Shown: positions 44,291 to 52,655 of the stretch, one piece after another
How the letters are laid out: each line of letters begins with the position of its first letter
Position numbering within the stretch: the stretch's first letter is position 1
Source: Herbiconiux ginsengi
GTDB lineage: Bacteria > Actinomycetota > Actinomycetes > Actinomycetales > Microbacteriaceae
Length of the DNA: 64,000 bases
Reading direction: 5' to 3'
Assembly: GCF_900107435.1 (NCBI RefSeq)
Contig: NZ_FNPZ01000001.1
Span: forward strand, 158,960-222,959
Program-made: the position numbers and the translations under genes
The notes under the pieces: model-generated
The model's database searches: none
What the model was told of the DNA's origin: nothing
Seen by the model: the letters and a program-made list of their open reading frames with translations, nothing else

Positions 44291-45655
44291 CTAAAGAGAC
44301 TGCTCGACGCCCGTCGACAGTCGCTGGCGCACGACGTCGGCCAGCGACTCGGCGATGCGGTCGGCCGTTGCCTGGTCGCCGGCCTCGACCATCACGCGCA
44401 CCAGGGGCTCGGTGCCGGAGGGGCGCAACAGCACGCGACCGGTCTCGCCGAGGTCGGCTTCGGCCTCGGCCACCGCGGCAGCCAGCACCTTGTCGGTGTG
44501 GACGCCGTCGCGGTTGACCCCACGCACGTTCACCAGGGTCTGCGGATAGACCTTCATCACGCTCGCGAGTTCGGCGAGGCTCTGCTTCGTGGCCGCCATG
44601 CGGCTGAGCAGTTGCAGACCGGTGAGGATGCCGTCGCCAGTCGTCGCGTAGTCGGCGAAGATGATGTGCCCCGACTGTTCTCCGCCGAGGCTGAGCTTCT
44701 GCTCGTTGATGGCCTCGAGCACGTAGCGGTCGCCCACCTTCGTCTCGAGCATCCGGATGCCGTGATGGGCCATCGCCACCTTGAGCCCGAGGTTCGACAT
44801 CACCGTGGCCACCAGGGTGTCCTCGCGCAGTGCGCCGCGTTCGCGTTCGGAGAGCGCGAGGATGGCCATGATCTGGTCGCCGTCGACGATGCGTCCGTTC
44901 GCGTCGACCGCGAGACAGCGGTCGGCGTCGCCGTCGTGGGCGATGCCGACGTCGGCTCCGGCGGCCACCACGGCAGCCGCGAGCTGGTCGAGATGGGTCG
45001 AGCCCACCCCGTCGTTGATGTTCATGCCGTTCGGATCGTTGCCGATCACCGTGATCCGGGCGCCGGCCTGGCTGAACGCCTCGGGCGAGACGCCGGCCGC
45101 CGCGCCGTGCGCGCAGTCGAGCACGACGTGGATGCCGTCGAGGCGGTGCGGCAGCGTCGTCAGCAGGTGCACGACGTAGCGGTCTTCGGCATCCGCGAAC
45201 CGCTTGATGCGACCGATGTCGCCGCCGAGCGGCGTGAGCTGCGGATGCTCGAGCGCCGCCTCGATCGAGATCTCGACCTCGTCGGGCAGCTTCTTGCCCT
45301 CGCGGGCGAAGAACTTGATGCCGTTGTCGGGCGCCGGGTTGTGGGATGCAGAGATCACCACGCCGAAATCGGCGTCGATGTCCGCGATCAGGAAGGCAGC
45401 GGCCGGGGTCGGCAGCACTCCGGCGTCGAGCACGTCGACGCCGGAGCTGGCAAAACCGGCGGCCACGGCGGCCGCGATGAAGTCACCGGACTGCCGCGGG
45501 TCGCGCGCGACCACAGCGACGGGTCGACGACCCTCGCTCCGGGCTTCGGCCCCCAGGACGCGTGCACCGGCCTGCGCGATCCGAAGAGCGAGGTCGGCGG
45601 TGACGTCCTGGTTCGCGAGCCCCCGCACCCCATCGGTGCCAAACAGGCGAGCCAT
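44291..45655 (-). CDS. glmM: Phosphoglucosamine mutase
   Basis: Interconverts glucosamine-6-P and glucosamine-1-P on the way to UDP-GlcNAc. The 454 residues begin [16 protein letters not shown], have the phosphoserine in [12 protein letters not shown] (Ser104), and the metal loop DGDADR, with [15 protein letters not shown]-type C-terminus ([12 protein letters not shown]). The TACGCT hexamer ends 6 nt before the ATG, suggesting a leaderless transcript even though rpsI ends 26 nt upstream. Confidence 0.97.
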   Translation of the reverse strand: MARLFGTDGVRGLANQDVTADLALRIAQAGARVLGAEARSEGRRPVAVVARDPRQSGDFIAAAVAAGFASSGVDVLDAGVLPTPAAAFLIADIDADFGVVISASHNPAPDNGIKFFAREGKKLPDEVEISIEAALEHPQLTPLGGDIGRIKRFADAEDRYVVHLLTTLPHRLDGIHVVLDCAHGAAAGVSPEAFSQAGARITVIGNDPNGMNINDGVGSTHLDQLAAAVVAAGADVGIAHDGDADRCLAVDANGRIVDGDQIMAILALSERERGALREDTLVATVMSNLGLKVAMAHHGIRMLETKVGDRYVLEAINEQKLSLGGEQSGHIIFADYATTGDGILTGLQLLSRMAATKQSLAELASVMKVYPQTLVNVRGVNRDGVHTDKVLAAAVAEAEADLGETGRVLLRPSGTEPLVRVMVEAGDQATADRIAESLADVVRQRLSTGVEQSL

Positions 45656-45661
45656 AGGCTA

Positions 45662-45667
45662 AGCGTA
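45662..45667 (-). promoter_or_regulatory. Candidate -10 (TACGCT) for glmM
   Basis: TACGCT ends 6 nt before the glmM ATG. Confidence 0.35.
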
Positions 45668-45681
45668 GAGCCGAAGCGCGC

Positions 45682-46167
45682 TTAGCGCTTCGAGAACTGC
45701 GACGCCTTACGTGCCTTCTTGAGACCGGCCTTCTTGCGCTCGATGACGCGCGAGTCGCGGGAGAGGAAGCCGGCCTTCTTGAGGTTCGGCCGGTTGTTCT
45801 CGCGGTCGATCTCGTTCAGCGCACGCGCGATGGCGAGGCGGAGTGCGCCGGCCTGACCCGAAGGGCCACCGCCGGTGATCTTCGCGACGACGTCGTAGGA
45901 GCCGATCAGGTCGAGCACCTTGAAGGGGTCGGTGATCAGCTGCTGGTGCAGCTTGTTCGGGAAGTAGTCGGCGAACTCACGGCCGTTGACCGTGAGGGTG
46001 CCGCCACCCGGAACGAGGCGCACGCGGGCGATGGCCTGCTTGCGACGGCCCACGGCTGCGCCGGAGACGTTGAGAACGGCACGGGGGGCGCGGGGCGCCT
46101 CGTCGGCCGGAGTTTCGGTGGAGTAGCTCTCGGGAGCCACGTCAATCTGATCTGCGATCTTCGCCAC
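45682..46167 (-). CDS. rpsI: 30S ribosomal protein S9
   Basis: The 161 residues comprise an N-terminal extension of about 32 residues (Pro/Glu-rich, DEAPRAPRA) and the S9 domain from [21 protein letters not shown], with [34 protein letters not shown] and the basic C-terminal tail [12 protein letters not shown] that reaches the P-site tRNA. Co-transcribed with rplM, 43 nt upstream. Extensions of this length are usual in actinobacteria. Confidence 0.98.
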   Translation of the reverse strand: MAKIADQIDVAPESYSTETPADEAPRAPRAVLNVSGAAVGRRKQAIARVRLVPGGGTLTVNGREFADYFPNKLHQQLITDPFKVLDLIGSYDVVAKITGGGPSGQAGALRLAIARALNEIDRENNRPNLKKAGFLSRDSRVIERKKAGLKKARKASQFSKR

Positions 46168-46210
46168 GGTAGTTGTGTGTCCTTTGTCTGAGTCTGCTGA
46201 ACGAGGGACG

Positions 46211-46657
46211 CTACTGGGCGACCTGGTCGAGGATGTACGGGGTGGGCTGCTGAGCAGCGTGCGGGTGCTCGGGGCCTGCGTAGACCTTCAGCTTGCGGAA
46301 CTGGTCGCGGCCGAGCGACGTCTTCGGCAGCATGCCGCGGATCGCCTTCTCGACAGCGCGCTCCGGGCTCTTCGCGAGGAGCTCGGCGTAGGTCACCGAG
46401 CTGAGTCCGCCCGGGTAGCCCGAGTGGCGGTAGGCCTTCTTCTGCGCGAGCTTGGCGCCGGTGAGGGCGACCTTGTCGGCGTTGACGATGATGACGAAGT
46501 CACCCATGTCCATGTGCGGGGTGAAGGTGGCCTTGTTCTTGCCACGCAGGATGGTCGCGGCGTGGCTGGCCAGGCGGCCGAGCACGATGTCGGTCGCATC
46601 GATGATGACCCAGCCGCGCGAGACTTCGCTGGCCTTCGGGGTGTAGGTACGCGTCAC
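46211..46657 (-). CDS. rplM: 50S ribosomal protein L13
   Basis: The 148 residues carry [48 protein letters not shown], and [17 protein letters not shown], all standard. The GTG at 46657 opens the family N-terminus. The transcript probably starts near 46791, giving a leader of about 130 nt that holds a short CCCAC/GTGGG hairpin near 46700. First gene of rplM-rpsI; glmM follows, but it has its own -10. Confidence 0.98.
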   Translation of the reverse strand: MTRTYTPKASEVSRGWVIIDATDIVLGRLASHAATILRGKNKATFTPHMDMGDFVIIVNADKVALTGAKLAQKKAYRHSGYPGGLSSVTYAELLAKSPERAVEKAIRGMLPKTSLGRDQFRKLKVYAGPEHPHAAQQPTPYILDQVAQ

Positions 46658-46785
46658 AGTAGTGCTGCTTTCTTGTTCGAGGTGAGGAGTTCGTGAATCC
46701 CACTCCGGTGGGTGTTACCGATCAGAACGACGGGGAACACAGCCGATGGAGGGCTCAACTTCGGGCGGCGAGCGATGAGGCGCGC

Positions 46786-46827
46786 ACACCAAAGATCAAG
46801 AATAGGCGATACCACTCCACCGGTCAA
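46786..46827 (-). promoter_or_regulatory. rplM-rpsI promoter with a 12-nt element shared with infA
   Basis: On the minus strand TTGACC (46822-46827), 17 nt, TATTCT (46799-46804): a near-consensus sigma-A promoter overlapping the 3' end of truA. One nt after the -10 comes GATCTTTGGTGT (46786-46797), identical to the element at the infA promoter in the same position. The transcript should begin within it. Confidence 0.75.
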
Positions 46828-47717
46828 ATGAGCTCGCGACGCGCGCGGGTCTGCTCCGCCCGGGCGCGCAGTTCCTCCGCCGGCGGATAGCCGACCTCGG
46901 TGAGCACCAGGCCCTTGGCCGGCATCACCAGGAAGGCGCCCGTGCGCATCCCTTCGTCGCGCAGACGCACGAGCTCCGGGCCGCTCAGGCTGCCATCGCC
47001 CACCGCCACGGTACCGCCCACGAGCGAGCGCACCATGCTGTGGCAGAACGCGTCGGCCTGAAGTGCAGCCACCAGCACGCCATCGCTCTCCCGGCGCCAT
47101 TCGAACGACTGCAGGGTGCGGATGGTCGTCGACCCCTCGCGTGCCTTGCAGAACGTCGCGTAGTCGTGGAGGCCGAGCAGGGCGCGGGCCGCGGCATCCA
47201 TCGCGTCGACGTCGAGGGCGGCCGGATGCCGCACCGTCGTGCGCCGGAGCAGAGGATCGCGCGGAGTCGCCGTGTCGGCCACCCGGTAGACGTAGCGGCG
47301 CCAGACGGCCGAGAAGCGGGCGTCGAACCCCGCGGGCGCGAGCGACGACGCGAGCACCGCGACGTCGGAGTCGGCGCCCAGCACGCCATTGATGCGCTGC
47401 CCGAGGAGGACGGCGAGGGCGGACGGCTCCATCGTGCGCGCATCGTCGCCGCGCCGGCGGAGGCTCCGCAGCTGGGCGTCGGTGAGATCGAGGTGCGCGA
47501 CCTGCCCGGTGGCGTGCACACCGGCATCCGTTCGCCCGGCGACCCACAGCTGCGGGTTCGGCGGGTAGCGGCGGAAGAGGGTGGCGAGCACGTCCTCGAG
47601 CACACCCTGCACGGTGCGGAGCCCGGGCTGCCGGGCCCAGCCGGAGAAGTCGGTGCCGTCGTAGGCGATGTCGAGACGGATGCGCCACAGTCCGGTCTCG
47701 AGTTCCACGGCTGTCAT
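46824..47717 (-). CDS. truA: tRNA pseudouridine(38-40) synthase
   Basis: Modifies U38-40 in the anticodon stem. The 297 residues have IRLDIAYDGTDFSGWARQPGLRTVQGVLE, the catalytic Asp in AGRTDAGVHATGQVAHLD, and FDARFSAVWRRYVYRV. The ATG at 47717 lies 7 nt after a strong hairpin, which probably ends the upstream alpha-operon transcript, so truA may depend on read-through or an unseen promoter. Its 3' end overlaps the rplM -35. Confidence 0.96.
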   Translation of the reverse strand: MTAVELETGLWRIRLDIAYDGTDFSGWARQPGLRTVQGVLEDVLATLFRRYPPNPQLWVAGRTDAGVHATGQVAHLDLTDAQLRSLRRRGDDARTMEPSALAVLLGQRINGVLGADSDVAVLASSLAPAGFDARFSAVWRRYVYRVADTATPRDPLLRRTTVRHPAALDVDAMDAAARALLGLHDYATFCKAREGSTTIRTLQSFEWRRESDGVLVAALQADAFCHSMVRSLVGGTVAVGDGSLSGPELVRLRDEGMRTGAFLVMPAKGLVLTEVGYPPAEELRARAEQTRARRELI

Positions 47718-47723
47718 TCTACG

Positions 47724-47762
47724 ACGAAGGCCCCGCCACCCTTGCGGGTGCGGGGCCTTCGT
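47724..47762. terminator. Terminator of the infA-rplQ operon
   Basis: ACGAAGGCCCCGC (47724-47736) pairs with GCGGGGCCTTCGT (47750-47762), and after one bulge ACCC/GGGT continues to a TTGC loop, a 17-bp stem. It lies just after the rplQ stop (47781) and only 7 nt before truA. Confidence 0.85.
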
Positions 47763-47780
47763 GCGACAGGTGACGGATGC

Positions 47781-48368
47781 CTACTTGGCGTCCTTCTCCT
47801 CGGCCTCGGCGGCCGGAGCCTCGTCAGCGTCGGCGGCAGCCTCGGCCTCGGGAGCCTCGGTGGTCTCCTCAGCAGCAGCCTCGGTCGACTCCTCGGCAGC
47901 GGTCTCCTCGGCAGGCGTCTCCTCGACGACCTCGTCCTCGGCCGGCGCGGCAGCGGCAGGCGCCTCAGCCTTGGCCGACGACTTCGGGGCAGCCTTCTTC
48001 TTGGCCACGACGGGCTCGAGAACGAGCTCGATCTGCACCATCGGAGCGTTGTCGCCCTTGCGGAAGCCGAGCTTCGTGATGCGGGTGTAGCCGCCCTCAC
48101 GCTCCGCCATCAGCGGGGCGATCTCGGTGAAGAGCTCGTGCACGACGTTCTTGTCACCGATCACGGCGAGCACGCGACGACGGGCGTGCAGGTCTCCGCG
48201 CTTGGCGAAGGTGATGAGACGCTCGGTCAGCGGACGCATCCGCTTCGCCTTGGTCTCGGTCGTCTTGATGCTCTTGTGGGTGAACAGGGCGGCAGCCAGG
48301 TTCGCGAGGAGCAGGCGCTCGTGCGCCGGTCCGCCACCGAGACGGGGTCCCTTGGTTGGCTTGGGCAT
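47781..48368 (-). CDS. rplQ: 50S ribosomal protein L17 with acidic tail
   Basis: Residues 1-120 are a normal L17 ([43 protein letters not shown]). Residues 125-195 are an added Ala/Glu/Pro-rich, strongly acidic tail ([23 protein letters not shown], shown in part by its AEE and TEA repeats). Tails occur in other actinobacterial L17 proteins, but this one is nearly 40% of the protein. Last gene of the alpha operon before the terminator. Confidence 0.96.
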   Translation of the reverse strand: MPKPTKGPRLGGGPAHERLLLANLAAALFTHKSIKTTETKAKRMRPLTERLITFAKRGDLHARRRVLAVIGDKNVVHELFTEIAPLMAEREGGYTRITKLGFRKGDNAPMVQIELVLEPVVAKKKAAPKSSAKAEAPAAAAPAEDEVVEETPAEETAAEESTEAAAEETTEAPEAEAAADADEAPAAEAEEKDAK

Positions 48369-48428
48369 TTCTTATCTCCAGATGTGAGTCAGTTGGTCGG
48401 GTTGGACGATTCGGGCGACAGGAACGTC

Positions 48429-49418
48429 TTAGACGTTCTCGTCGTCGTAGCCGCCGTAGAAGTGAGCGCCGTCGAACCCGGGAACGGTGTCCTTCAGCGA
48501 GAGGCCGAGCTCGACGAGCTTGTCCTTCACCTCATCGACCGACTTCTGTCCGAAGTTGCGGATGTTCATGAGCTGCGTCTCCGACAGAGCCACCAGCTCG
48601 GACACCGTGTTGATGCCCTCGCGCTTGAGGCAGTTGTAGGAACGCACCGACAGGTCGAGGTCCTCGATCGGAACCGACAGCTCCGACGAGAGCACGGCGT
48701 CGACCGGCGCGGGGCCGATCTCGATGCCCTCGGCCGCGGAGTTGAGCTCGCGGGCGAGACCGAAGAGCTCGGTCAGCGTGCGACCGGCGGAGGCGATGGC
48801 GTCGCGCGGCGTGATGGCCGGCTTCGTCTCGACGTCGACGACCAGGCGGTCGAAGTCGGTGCGCTCACCGGCACGAGTCGCCTCGACGCGGTAGGTGACC
48901 TTCAGCACGGGCGAGTAGATCGAGTCGATCGGGATCTGACCGGCCTCGGAGAACTCGCTGCGGTTCTGGGTCGCCGACACGTAGCCACGGCCGCGCTCGA
49001 TGATCAGCTCGAGCTCGAACTTCGCCTTGTCGTTGAGCGTGGCGATGACCAGCTCGGGGTTGTGGATCTCCACACCGGCCGGAGCCGAGATGTCGGCCGC
49101 GGTGACCTCGCCCGACGCGTGCTTGCGCAGGTAGGCGGTGATCGGCTCGTCGTGCTCGGAGGAGACGACGAGACCCTTGATGTTCAGGATGATCTCGGTG
49201 ACGTCTTCCTTCACACCGGGGATGGTGCTGAACTCGTGCAGCACGCCGTCGAGACGGATGCTCGTGACAGCAGCACCGGGGATCGAGGAGAGGAGCGTGC
49301 GGCGGAGCGAGTTTCCGAGGGTGTATCCGAAGCCGGGCTCGAGCGGCTCGATGACGAACCGCGAACGGAACTCCGAGATGTTCTCTTCGGTGAGAGTTGG
49401 GCGCTGTGCAATGAGCAC
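48429..49418 (-). CDS. rpoA: RNA polymerase alpha subunit
   Basis: The 329 residues have the N-terminal assembly domain ([31 protein letters not shown]) and the C-terminal domain from about 245 ([39 protein letters not shown]) joined by a linker. The GTG at 49418 is preceded by AAGGA at 6 nt. Two small hairpins stand in the 123-nt gap behind rpsK. Standard family member. Confidence 0.98.
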   Translation of the reverse strand: MLIAQRPTLTEENISEFRSRFVIEPLEPGFGYTLGNSLRRTLLSSIPGAAVTSIRLDGVLHEFSTIPGVKEDVTEIILNIKGLVVSSEHDEPITAYLRKHASGEVTAADISAPAGVEIHNPELVIATLNDKAKFELELIIERGRGYVSATQNRSEFSEAGQIPIDSIYSPVLKVTYRVEATRAGERTDFDRLVVDVETKPAITPRDAIASAGRTLTELFGLARELNSAAEGIEIGPAPVDAVLSSELSVPIEDLDLSVRSYNCLKREGINTVSELVALSETQLMNIRNFGQKSVDEVKDKLVELGLSLKDTVPGFDGAHFYGGYDDENV

Positions 49419-49434
49419 TGTGATTCCTTTCGGC

Positions 49435-49458
49435 TGAGTGTCCGCTATATGACACTCA
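49435..49458. other. Hairpin just before rpoA
   Basis: TGAGTGTC and GACACTCA form an 8-bp stem around an 8-nt loop, 17 nt before the rpoA GTG; candidate control element for rpoA translation. Confidence 0.45.
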
Positions 49459-49502
49459 CGTGACGAGGTATTGAGTTGTGGAAAGAACCCCGAAGGCGGG
49501 AC

Positions 49503-49520
49503 GCGGGATACGCATCCCGC
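49503..49520. other. Hairpin after rpsK
   Basis: GCGGGAT and ATCCCGC pair around ACGC in the rpsK-rpoA gap; together with the hairpin at 49435 this makes the gap a likely partial terminator or attenuator. Confidence 0.45.
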
Positions 49521-49541
49521 CGACGGGTCAGTACTGGAAGG

Positions 49542-49940
49542 TCACACGCGACGGCGCTTGGGCGGGCGGCATCCGTTGTGCGCCTGCGGGGTGACGTCGT
49601 TGATCGAGCCGACCTCGAGGCCGGCGGCCTGGAGGGAGCGGATCGCGGTCTCGCGGCCGGAGCCCGGTCCCTTCACGAAGACGTCGACCTTCTTCATGCC
49701 GTGCTCCTGAGCCTGGCGGGCAGCCGACTCGGCAGCGAGCTGCGCGGCGAACGGGGTCGACTTGCGCGAGCCCTTGAAGCCGACGCCACCCGAGGAGGCC
49801 CAGCTGATGACCGCACCGGTGGTGTCGGTGATCGAGACGATCGTGTTGTTGAAGGTCGACTTGATGTGGGCCTGGCCCACGGCGACGTTCTTCTTCTCTT
49901 TCTTGCGCGGCTTGCGAACGGCCGACTTGGGGGTTGCCAT
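49542..49940 (-). CDS. rpsK: 30S ribosomal protein S11
   Basis: The 132 residues carry [24 protein letters not shown] and [42 protein letters not shown], the normal S11 core and tail, in the alpha-operon order rpsM-rpsK-rpoA. Usual 5' ribosome site (GGAGAT) precedes the ATG at 49940. Confidence 0.98.
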   Translation of the reverse strand: MATPKSAVRKPRKKEKKNVAVGQAHIKSTFNNTIVSITDTTGAVISWASSGGVGFKGSRKSTPFAAQLAAESAARQAQEHGMKKVDVFVKGPGSGRETAIRSLQAAGLEVGSINDVTPQAHNGCRPPKRRRV

Positions 49941-49974
49941 CTATATCTCCTGGAATCCTGGTCAGTCGGCGCGC

Positions 49975-50352
49975 TTAGCGGCCGGCCTTCTTCTTGCCGG
50001 CGACGGTGCGCTTCGGGCCCTTGCGGGTGCGAGCGTTGGTCTTGGTGCGCTGTCCGCGCACGGGGAGGCCCTTGCGGTGGCGAACGCCTTCGTAGGAACC
50101 GATCTCGACCTTGCGGCGGATGTCGGCGGCGACCTCGCGGCGGAGGTCACCCTCCACCTTGTAGTTGCCCTCGATGTAGTCGCGCAGCGCGACCAACTGG
50201 TCGTCGGAGAGATCCTTGACGCGGATGTCACCCGAGATCTCGGTGTCGGCGAGGGTCTTCAGCGCGCGCGTGCGGCCGACCCCGTAGATGTACGTGAGGG
50301 CAACTTCCACGCGCTTGTCGCGGGGAATGTCAACTCCTGCTAGACGTGCCAT
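49975..50352 (-). CDS. rpsM: 30S ribosomal protein S13
   Basis: From ATG 50352 the protein is 125 residues, [26 protein letters not shown] at the N-terminus and [23 protein letters not shown] and a basic tail at the end. Longer reading from 50412 runs through the upstream gap and is rejected; CAGGAGATAG stands before this ATG. Its leader carries a 9-bp hairpin (50425-50448). Confidence 0.98.
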   Translation of the reverse strand: MARLAGVDIPRDKRVEVALTYIYGVGRTRALKTLADTEISGDIRVKDLSDDQLVALRDYIEGNYKVEGDLRREVAADIRRKVEIGSYEGVRHRKGLPVRGQRTKTNARTRKGPKRTVAGKKKAGR

Positions 50353-50424
50353 TGTGGCTATCTCCTGTTGATGAGTGGAGGTGTGGGACAGCACCGGTGC
50401 CGCGGCCTCCAACCGCGGGTGTCC

Positions 50425-50448
50425 GCCGTCCGGTTCTCACCGGACGGC
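50425..50448. other. Hairpin in the rpmJ-rpsM gap
   Basis: GCCGTCCGG and CCGGACGGC pair around TTCTCA; a second possible stem CCGCGG/CCGCGG lies nearer rpsM. Candidate intra-operon attenuator or protein-binding site. Confidence 0.5.
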
Positions 50449-50482
50449 TTCTGGCACTGCCGTTTCTCGTGTTGAGTTGTTG

Positions 50483-50599
50483 CTAGCCCTGGCGCTGCTT
50501 GTGACGCGGGTTGCTCTTGCAGATCACCATGACGCGACCGTTACGACGGATCACGCGGCAGTGCTCGCAGATGGGCTTGACGCTGGGGTTGACCTTCAT
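50483..50599 (-). CDS. rpmJ: 50S ribosomal protein L36
   Basis: A 38-residue protein read on the minus strand: starts [19 protein letters not shown] and ends [11 protein letters not shown]. It keeps the zinc-ribbon ligands Cys11, Cys14, Cys27 and His33, so it is the zinc-binding (C+) form. Position between infA and rpsM is the standard one. Its small size makes it easy to miss. Confidence 0.97.
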   Translation of the reverse strand: MKVNPSVKPICEHCRVIRRNGRVMVICKSNPRHKQRQG

Positions 50600-50668
50600 G
50601 TGATTTCTCTCTTCGCTGTCCTCGTACCCCGCGGATGTGCCGTGGGGCCGTTACTTTCCAGCAGCGGT

Positions 50669-50890
50669 TTACTTGTAGCGGTAGACGATCCGGCCACGGG
50701 TGAGGTCGTACGGGCTCAGCTCCACGATCACGCGATCCTCCGGGAGGATGCGGATGTAGTGCTGGCGCATCTTGCCCGAGATGTGGGCAAGAACCTTGTG
50801 GCCGTTCGTCAATTCAACCCGGAACATGGCGTTCGGGAGTGCCTCGACGACTGCGCCCTCGATCTCGATAACACCGTCTTTTTTGGCCAT
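50669..50890 (-). CDS. infA: Translation initiation factor IF-1
   Basis: The 73 residues, [26 protein letters not shown] with an S1/OB fold and ending RGRIVYRYK, match IF-1 exactly in length. It heads the infA-rpmJ-rpsM-rpsK-rpoA-rplQ unit, transcribed from a promoter at 50972-51013 because map is not directly upstream. The leader of about 88 nt contains a bulged hairpin and GAGG 2 nt before the ATG. Confidence 0.98.
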   Translation of the reverse strand: MAKKDGVIEIEGAVVEALPNAMFRVELTNGHKVLAHISGKMRQHYIRILPEDRVIVELSPYDLTRGRIVYRYK

Positions 50891-50934
50891 AGCCTCACTG
50901 TCGCTAAAAGTAGAATGTGCTGGTCTTGCGGAGG

Positions 50935-50970
50935 TTCGGCCACGGATTCGTCGGGTGACGACTGGCCGAA
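50935..50970 (-). other. Leader hairpin of the infA transcript
   Basis: TTCGGCCA (50935-50942) pairs with TGGCCGAA (50963-50970), enclosing an inner TCGTC/GACGA stem (50948-50961) with a GGGT loop on the plus-strand reading. It begins a few bases after the predicted transcript start and ends 45 nt before the infA ATG. Confidence 0.55.
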
Positions 50971-50971
50971 A

Positions 50972-51013
50972 ACACCAAAGATCGAGCTTACGCTAAGAAT
51001 CGGCTCTCTGCAA
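50972..51013 (-). promoter_or_regulatory. infA operon promoter with a 12-nt element shared with rplM
   Basis: TTGCAG (51008-51013), 17 nt, TAAGCT (50985-50990), then one base and GATCTTTGGTGT (50972-50983). The 12-mer and its spacing to the -10 are identical to those at the rplM promoter. The promoter sits directly after the mtlD stop. Confidence 0.7.
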
Positions 51014-51028
51014 GGAGCTCCTTTACTC

Positions 51029-52195
51029 CTATTCGCTCCGAAAAGCAACGACCGACCGCACCGTGGCGACCAATCCAGGATACAGCGGATGCGCGGGCTC
51101 GATCCCCGAGACCTGCTCGACGAACTGCTCCGGCGTCAGGGTGTCGAGCAGGGTCGCCAGCTCGGCGCTCTGCGGGTCGCTGGGGGCGTCGAAGCGCAGA
51201 GCGGCCCCGACCGCGCGCAGGAGCGCCGCGGTCGGCAGCCCGCGCTCGGCGAGCTCGGCGGCAGGCCCGATGAAGCGCTCGTGCCGGCTGATCTTGCGCA
51301 GCGGTTGCCGCCCCACCCGCTCCGGAGTGTCGGTCAGGTAGGGGTTCGCGAAGCGTGCCAGGTTCTTCTCGAGGTAGGCCTCCTGCGTGGCCGGATCGAA
51401 CTCGTGCTTGGCCACCAGCAGCGCCTTCGTCTCCGCCAGCACGGCCTTCACCTCGGTGAAGACGGCGGGGATGGAGAGGGCGTCGGCGAGCGTCGAGGCG
51501 CCCTCGATCCAGCCGTGATAGGCCGCCGTGGCGTGGCCGGTGTTCACCGTGAACAGCTTGCGCTCGATGTACGGGGCGAGGTCGGGCACGAAGTGCGCAT
51601 CCGGGATCACCGGCGGCGTGGCGCCGAACGGGCCGGCCTCGATCGCCCACTCGAAGAAGTCCTCGACCGTCACGTCCAGGCCCGCGCCCGGCTCCTGGTT
51701 CGGCACGATCCGGTCGACGGCCGTATTCGCGAAGACAGCGCGCGCGAACGCCGGCGACGTCTCGCCCCCGTCCAGGCGACCGACGATCTCGGCCTTCAGC
51801 GCATCCGTCGCGTTGATCGCGTTCTCGCACGCCATCACCTGGAGCGGCGCACGATCCGGCGAGCGCTGCGACAGGCCGCGGGCGATCACCGGCGCCACGA
51901 ACCTCAGGATGTTCGGACCGACCGCGGTGGTCACGATGTCGGCGGTCGCGATCTCGGCGACCACGGCTTCCTCGTCGGTACCGCTGTTGAACGCGCGGTA
52001 GCCGGTGACGGTGCGGGTGGAGGAGTTCTCCCCCACCGCCCGCACCTGGTAGCTCGTCGAGGCGGCGAGAGCGTCGATCAGCTCGGCGTTCACGTCGGCG
52101 AACACCACCTCGTAACCCGCGTCGTGGAGGATCAGCCCCACGAAACCGCGTCCGATGTTGCCGGCCCCGAAATGCACGGCCTTCATGTCGCTCAC
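51029..52195 (-). CDS. mtlD: Mannitol-1-phosphate 5-dehydrogenase
   Basis: Oxidises mannitol-1-P to fructose-6-P with NAD. The 388 residues have the Rossmann motif [15 protein letters not shown] (about 6-20), [12 protein letters not shown], and the catalytic-region [16 protein letters not shown] (Lys, Asn, His) of polyol-specific dehydrogenases. GTG at 52195 abuts the mtlF stop; an internal ATG nine nt on is the alternative. Last gene of the PTS block. Confidence 0.97.
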   Translation of the reverse strand: MSDMKAVHFGAGNIGRGFVGLILHDAGYEVVFADVNAELIDALAASTSYQVRAVGENSSTRTVTGYRAFNSGTDEEAVVAEIATADIVTTAVGPNILRFVAPVIARGLSQRSPDRAPLQVMACENAINATDALKAEIVGRLDGGETSPAFARAVFANTAVDRIVPNQEPGAGLDVTVEDFFEWAIEAGPFGATPPVIPDAHFVPDLAPYIERKLFTVNTGHATAAYHGWIEGASTLADALSIPAVFTEVKAVLAETKALLVAKHEFDPATQEAYLEKNLARFANPYLTDTPERVGRQPLRKISRHERFIGPAAELAERGLPTAALLRAVGAALRFDAPSDPQSAELATLLDTLTPEQFVEQVSGIEPAHPLYPGLVATVRSVVAFRSE

Positions 52196-52627
52196 CTATT
52201 CGTTGATGTCGCCGAGAATGTCGAGCACGGCCTCGGGCGAGTCCGCGTCGAGCAGTCGGGCGACCTCGTCCTCGTCGCTGAAGACGATGGCGATCTTCGT
52301 GAGGATCTCCATGTGTCCACCCTCCTTGCCGGCGATGCCGACCACGAAGCGCACCTCTTCACCGCCCCAGTCGAGCGGCTCGTCGTAGCGCACGAACGAG
52401 AGCGCGGAGTCGAGGATGGTGTCCTTGCCCTCGTTCGTGCCGTGCGGGATGGCGAGGAAATTCCCCATGTAGGTCGACACGGCCTCCTCGCGGAGTCGCA
52501 TGTAGTCGAGGTAGCTCGGGAGCACGGCTCCCGCTGCCACCAGGATGTCGGCCGCCTCGGCGATCGCCTCCTCCTTCGTGCGCGCCGTGCCGCTCAGCCG
52601 GATCTGCGACTGCTCGAGTACTGCCAT
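52196..52627 (-). CDS. mtlF: Mannitol PTS EIIA component
   Basis: Phosphoryl carrier between HPr and the EIIB domain of MtlA. The 143 residues contain the active His62 in FLAIPHGTNEGKD and VVGIAGKEGGHMEIL, both typical of the EIIA-Mtl/Fru fold. Encoded separately from the permease, as in many Gram-positives. Lies 28 nt after mtlA and directly before mtlD. Confidence 0.96.
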   Translation of the reverse strand: MAVLEQSQIRLSGTARTKEEAIAEAADILVAAGAVLPSYLDYMRLREEAVSTYMGNFLAIPHGTNEGKDTILDSALSFVRYDEPLDWGGEEVRFVVGIAGKEGGHMEILTKIAIVFSDEDEVARLLDADSPEAVLDILGDINE

Positions 52628-52655
52628 GGGGATCTCCTCGCTCCTCGGGCGTCGC

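Noticed and set aside
46658-46785. Known L13 leader riboregulator ahead of rplM
   Set aside because: Only a short CCCAC/GTGGG hairpin was seen; not enough to assign a known leader class.
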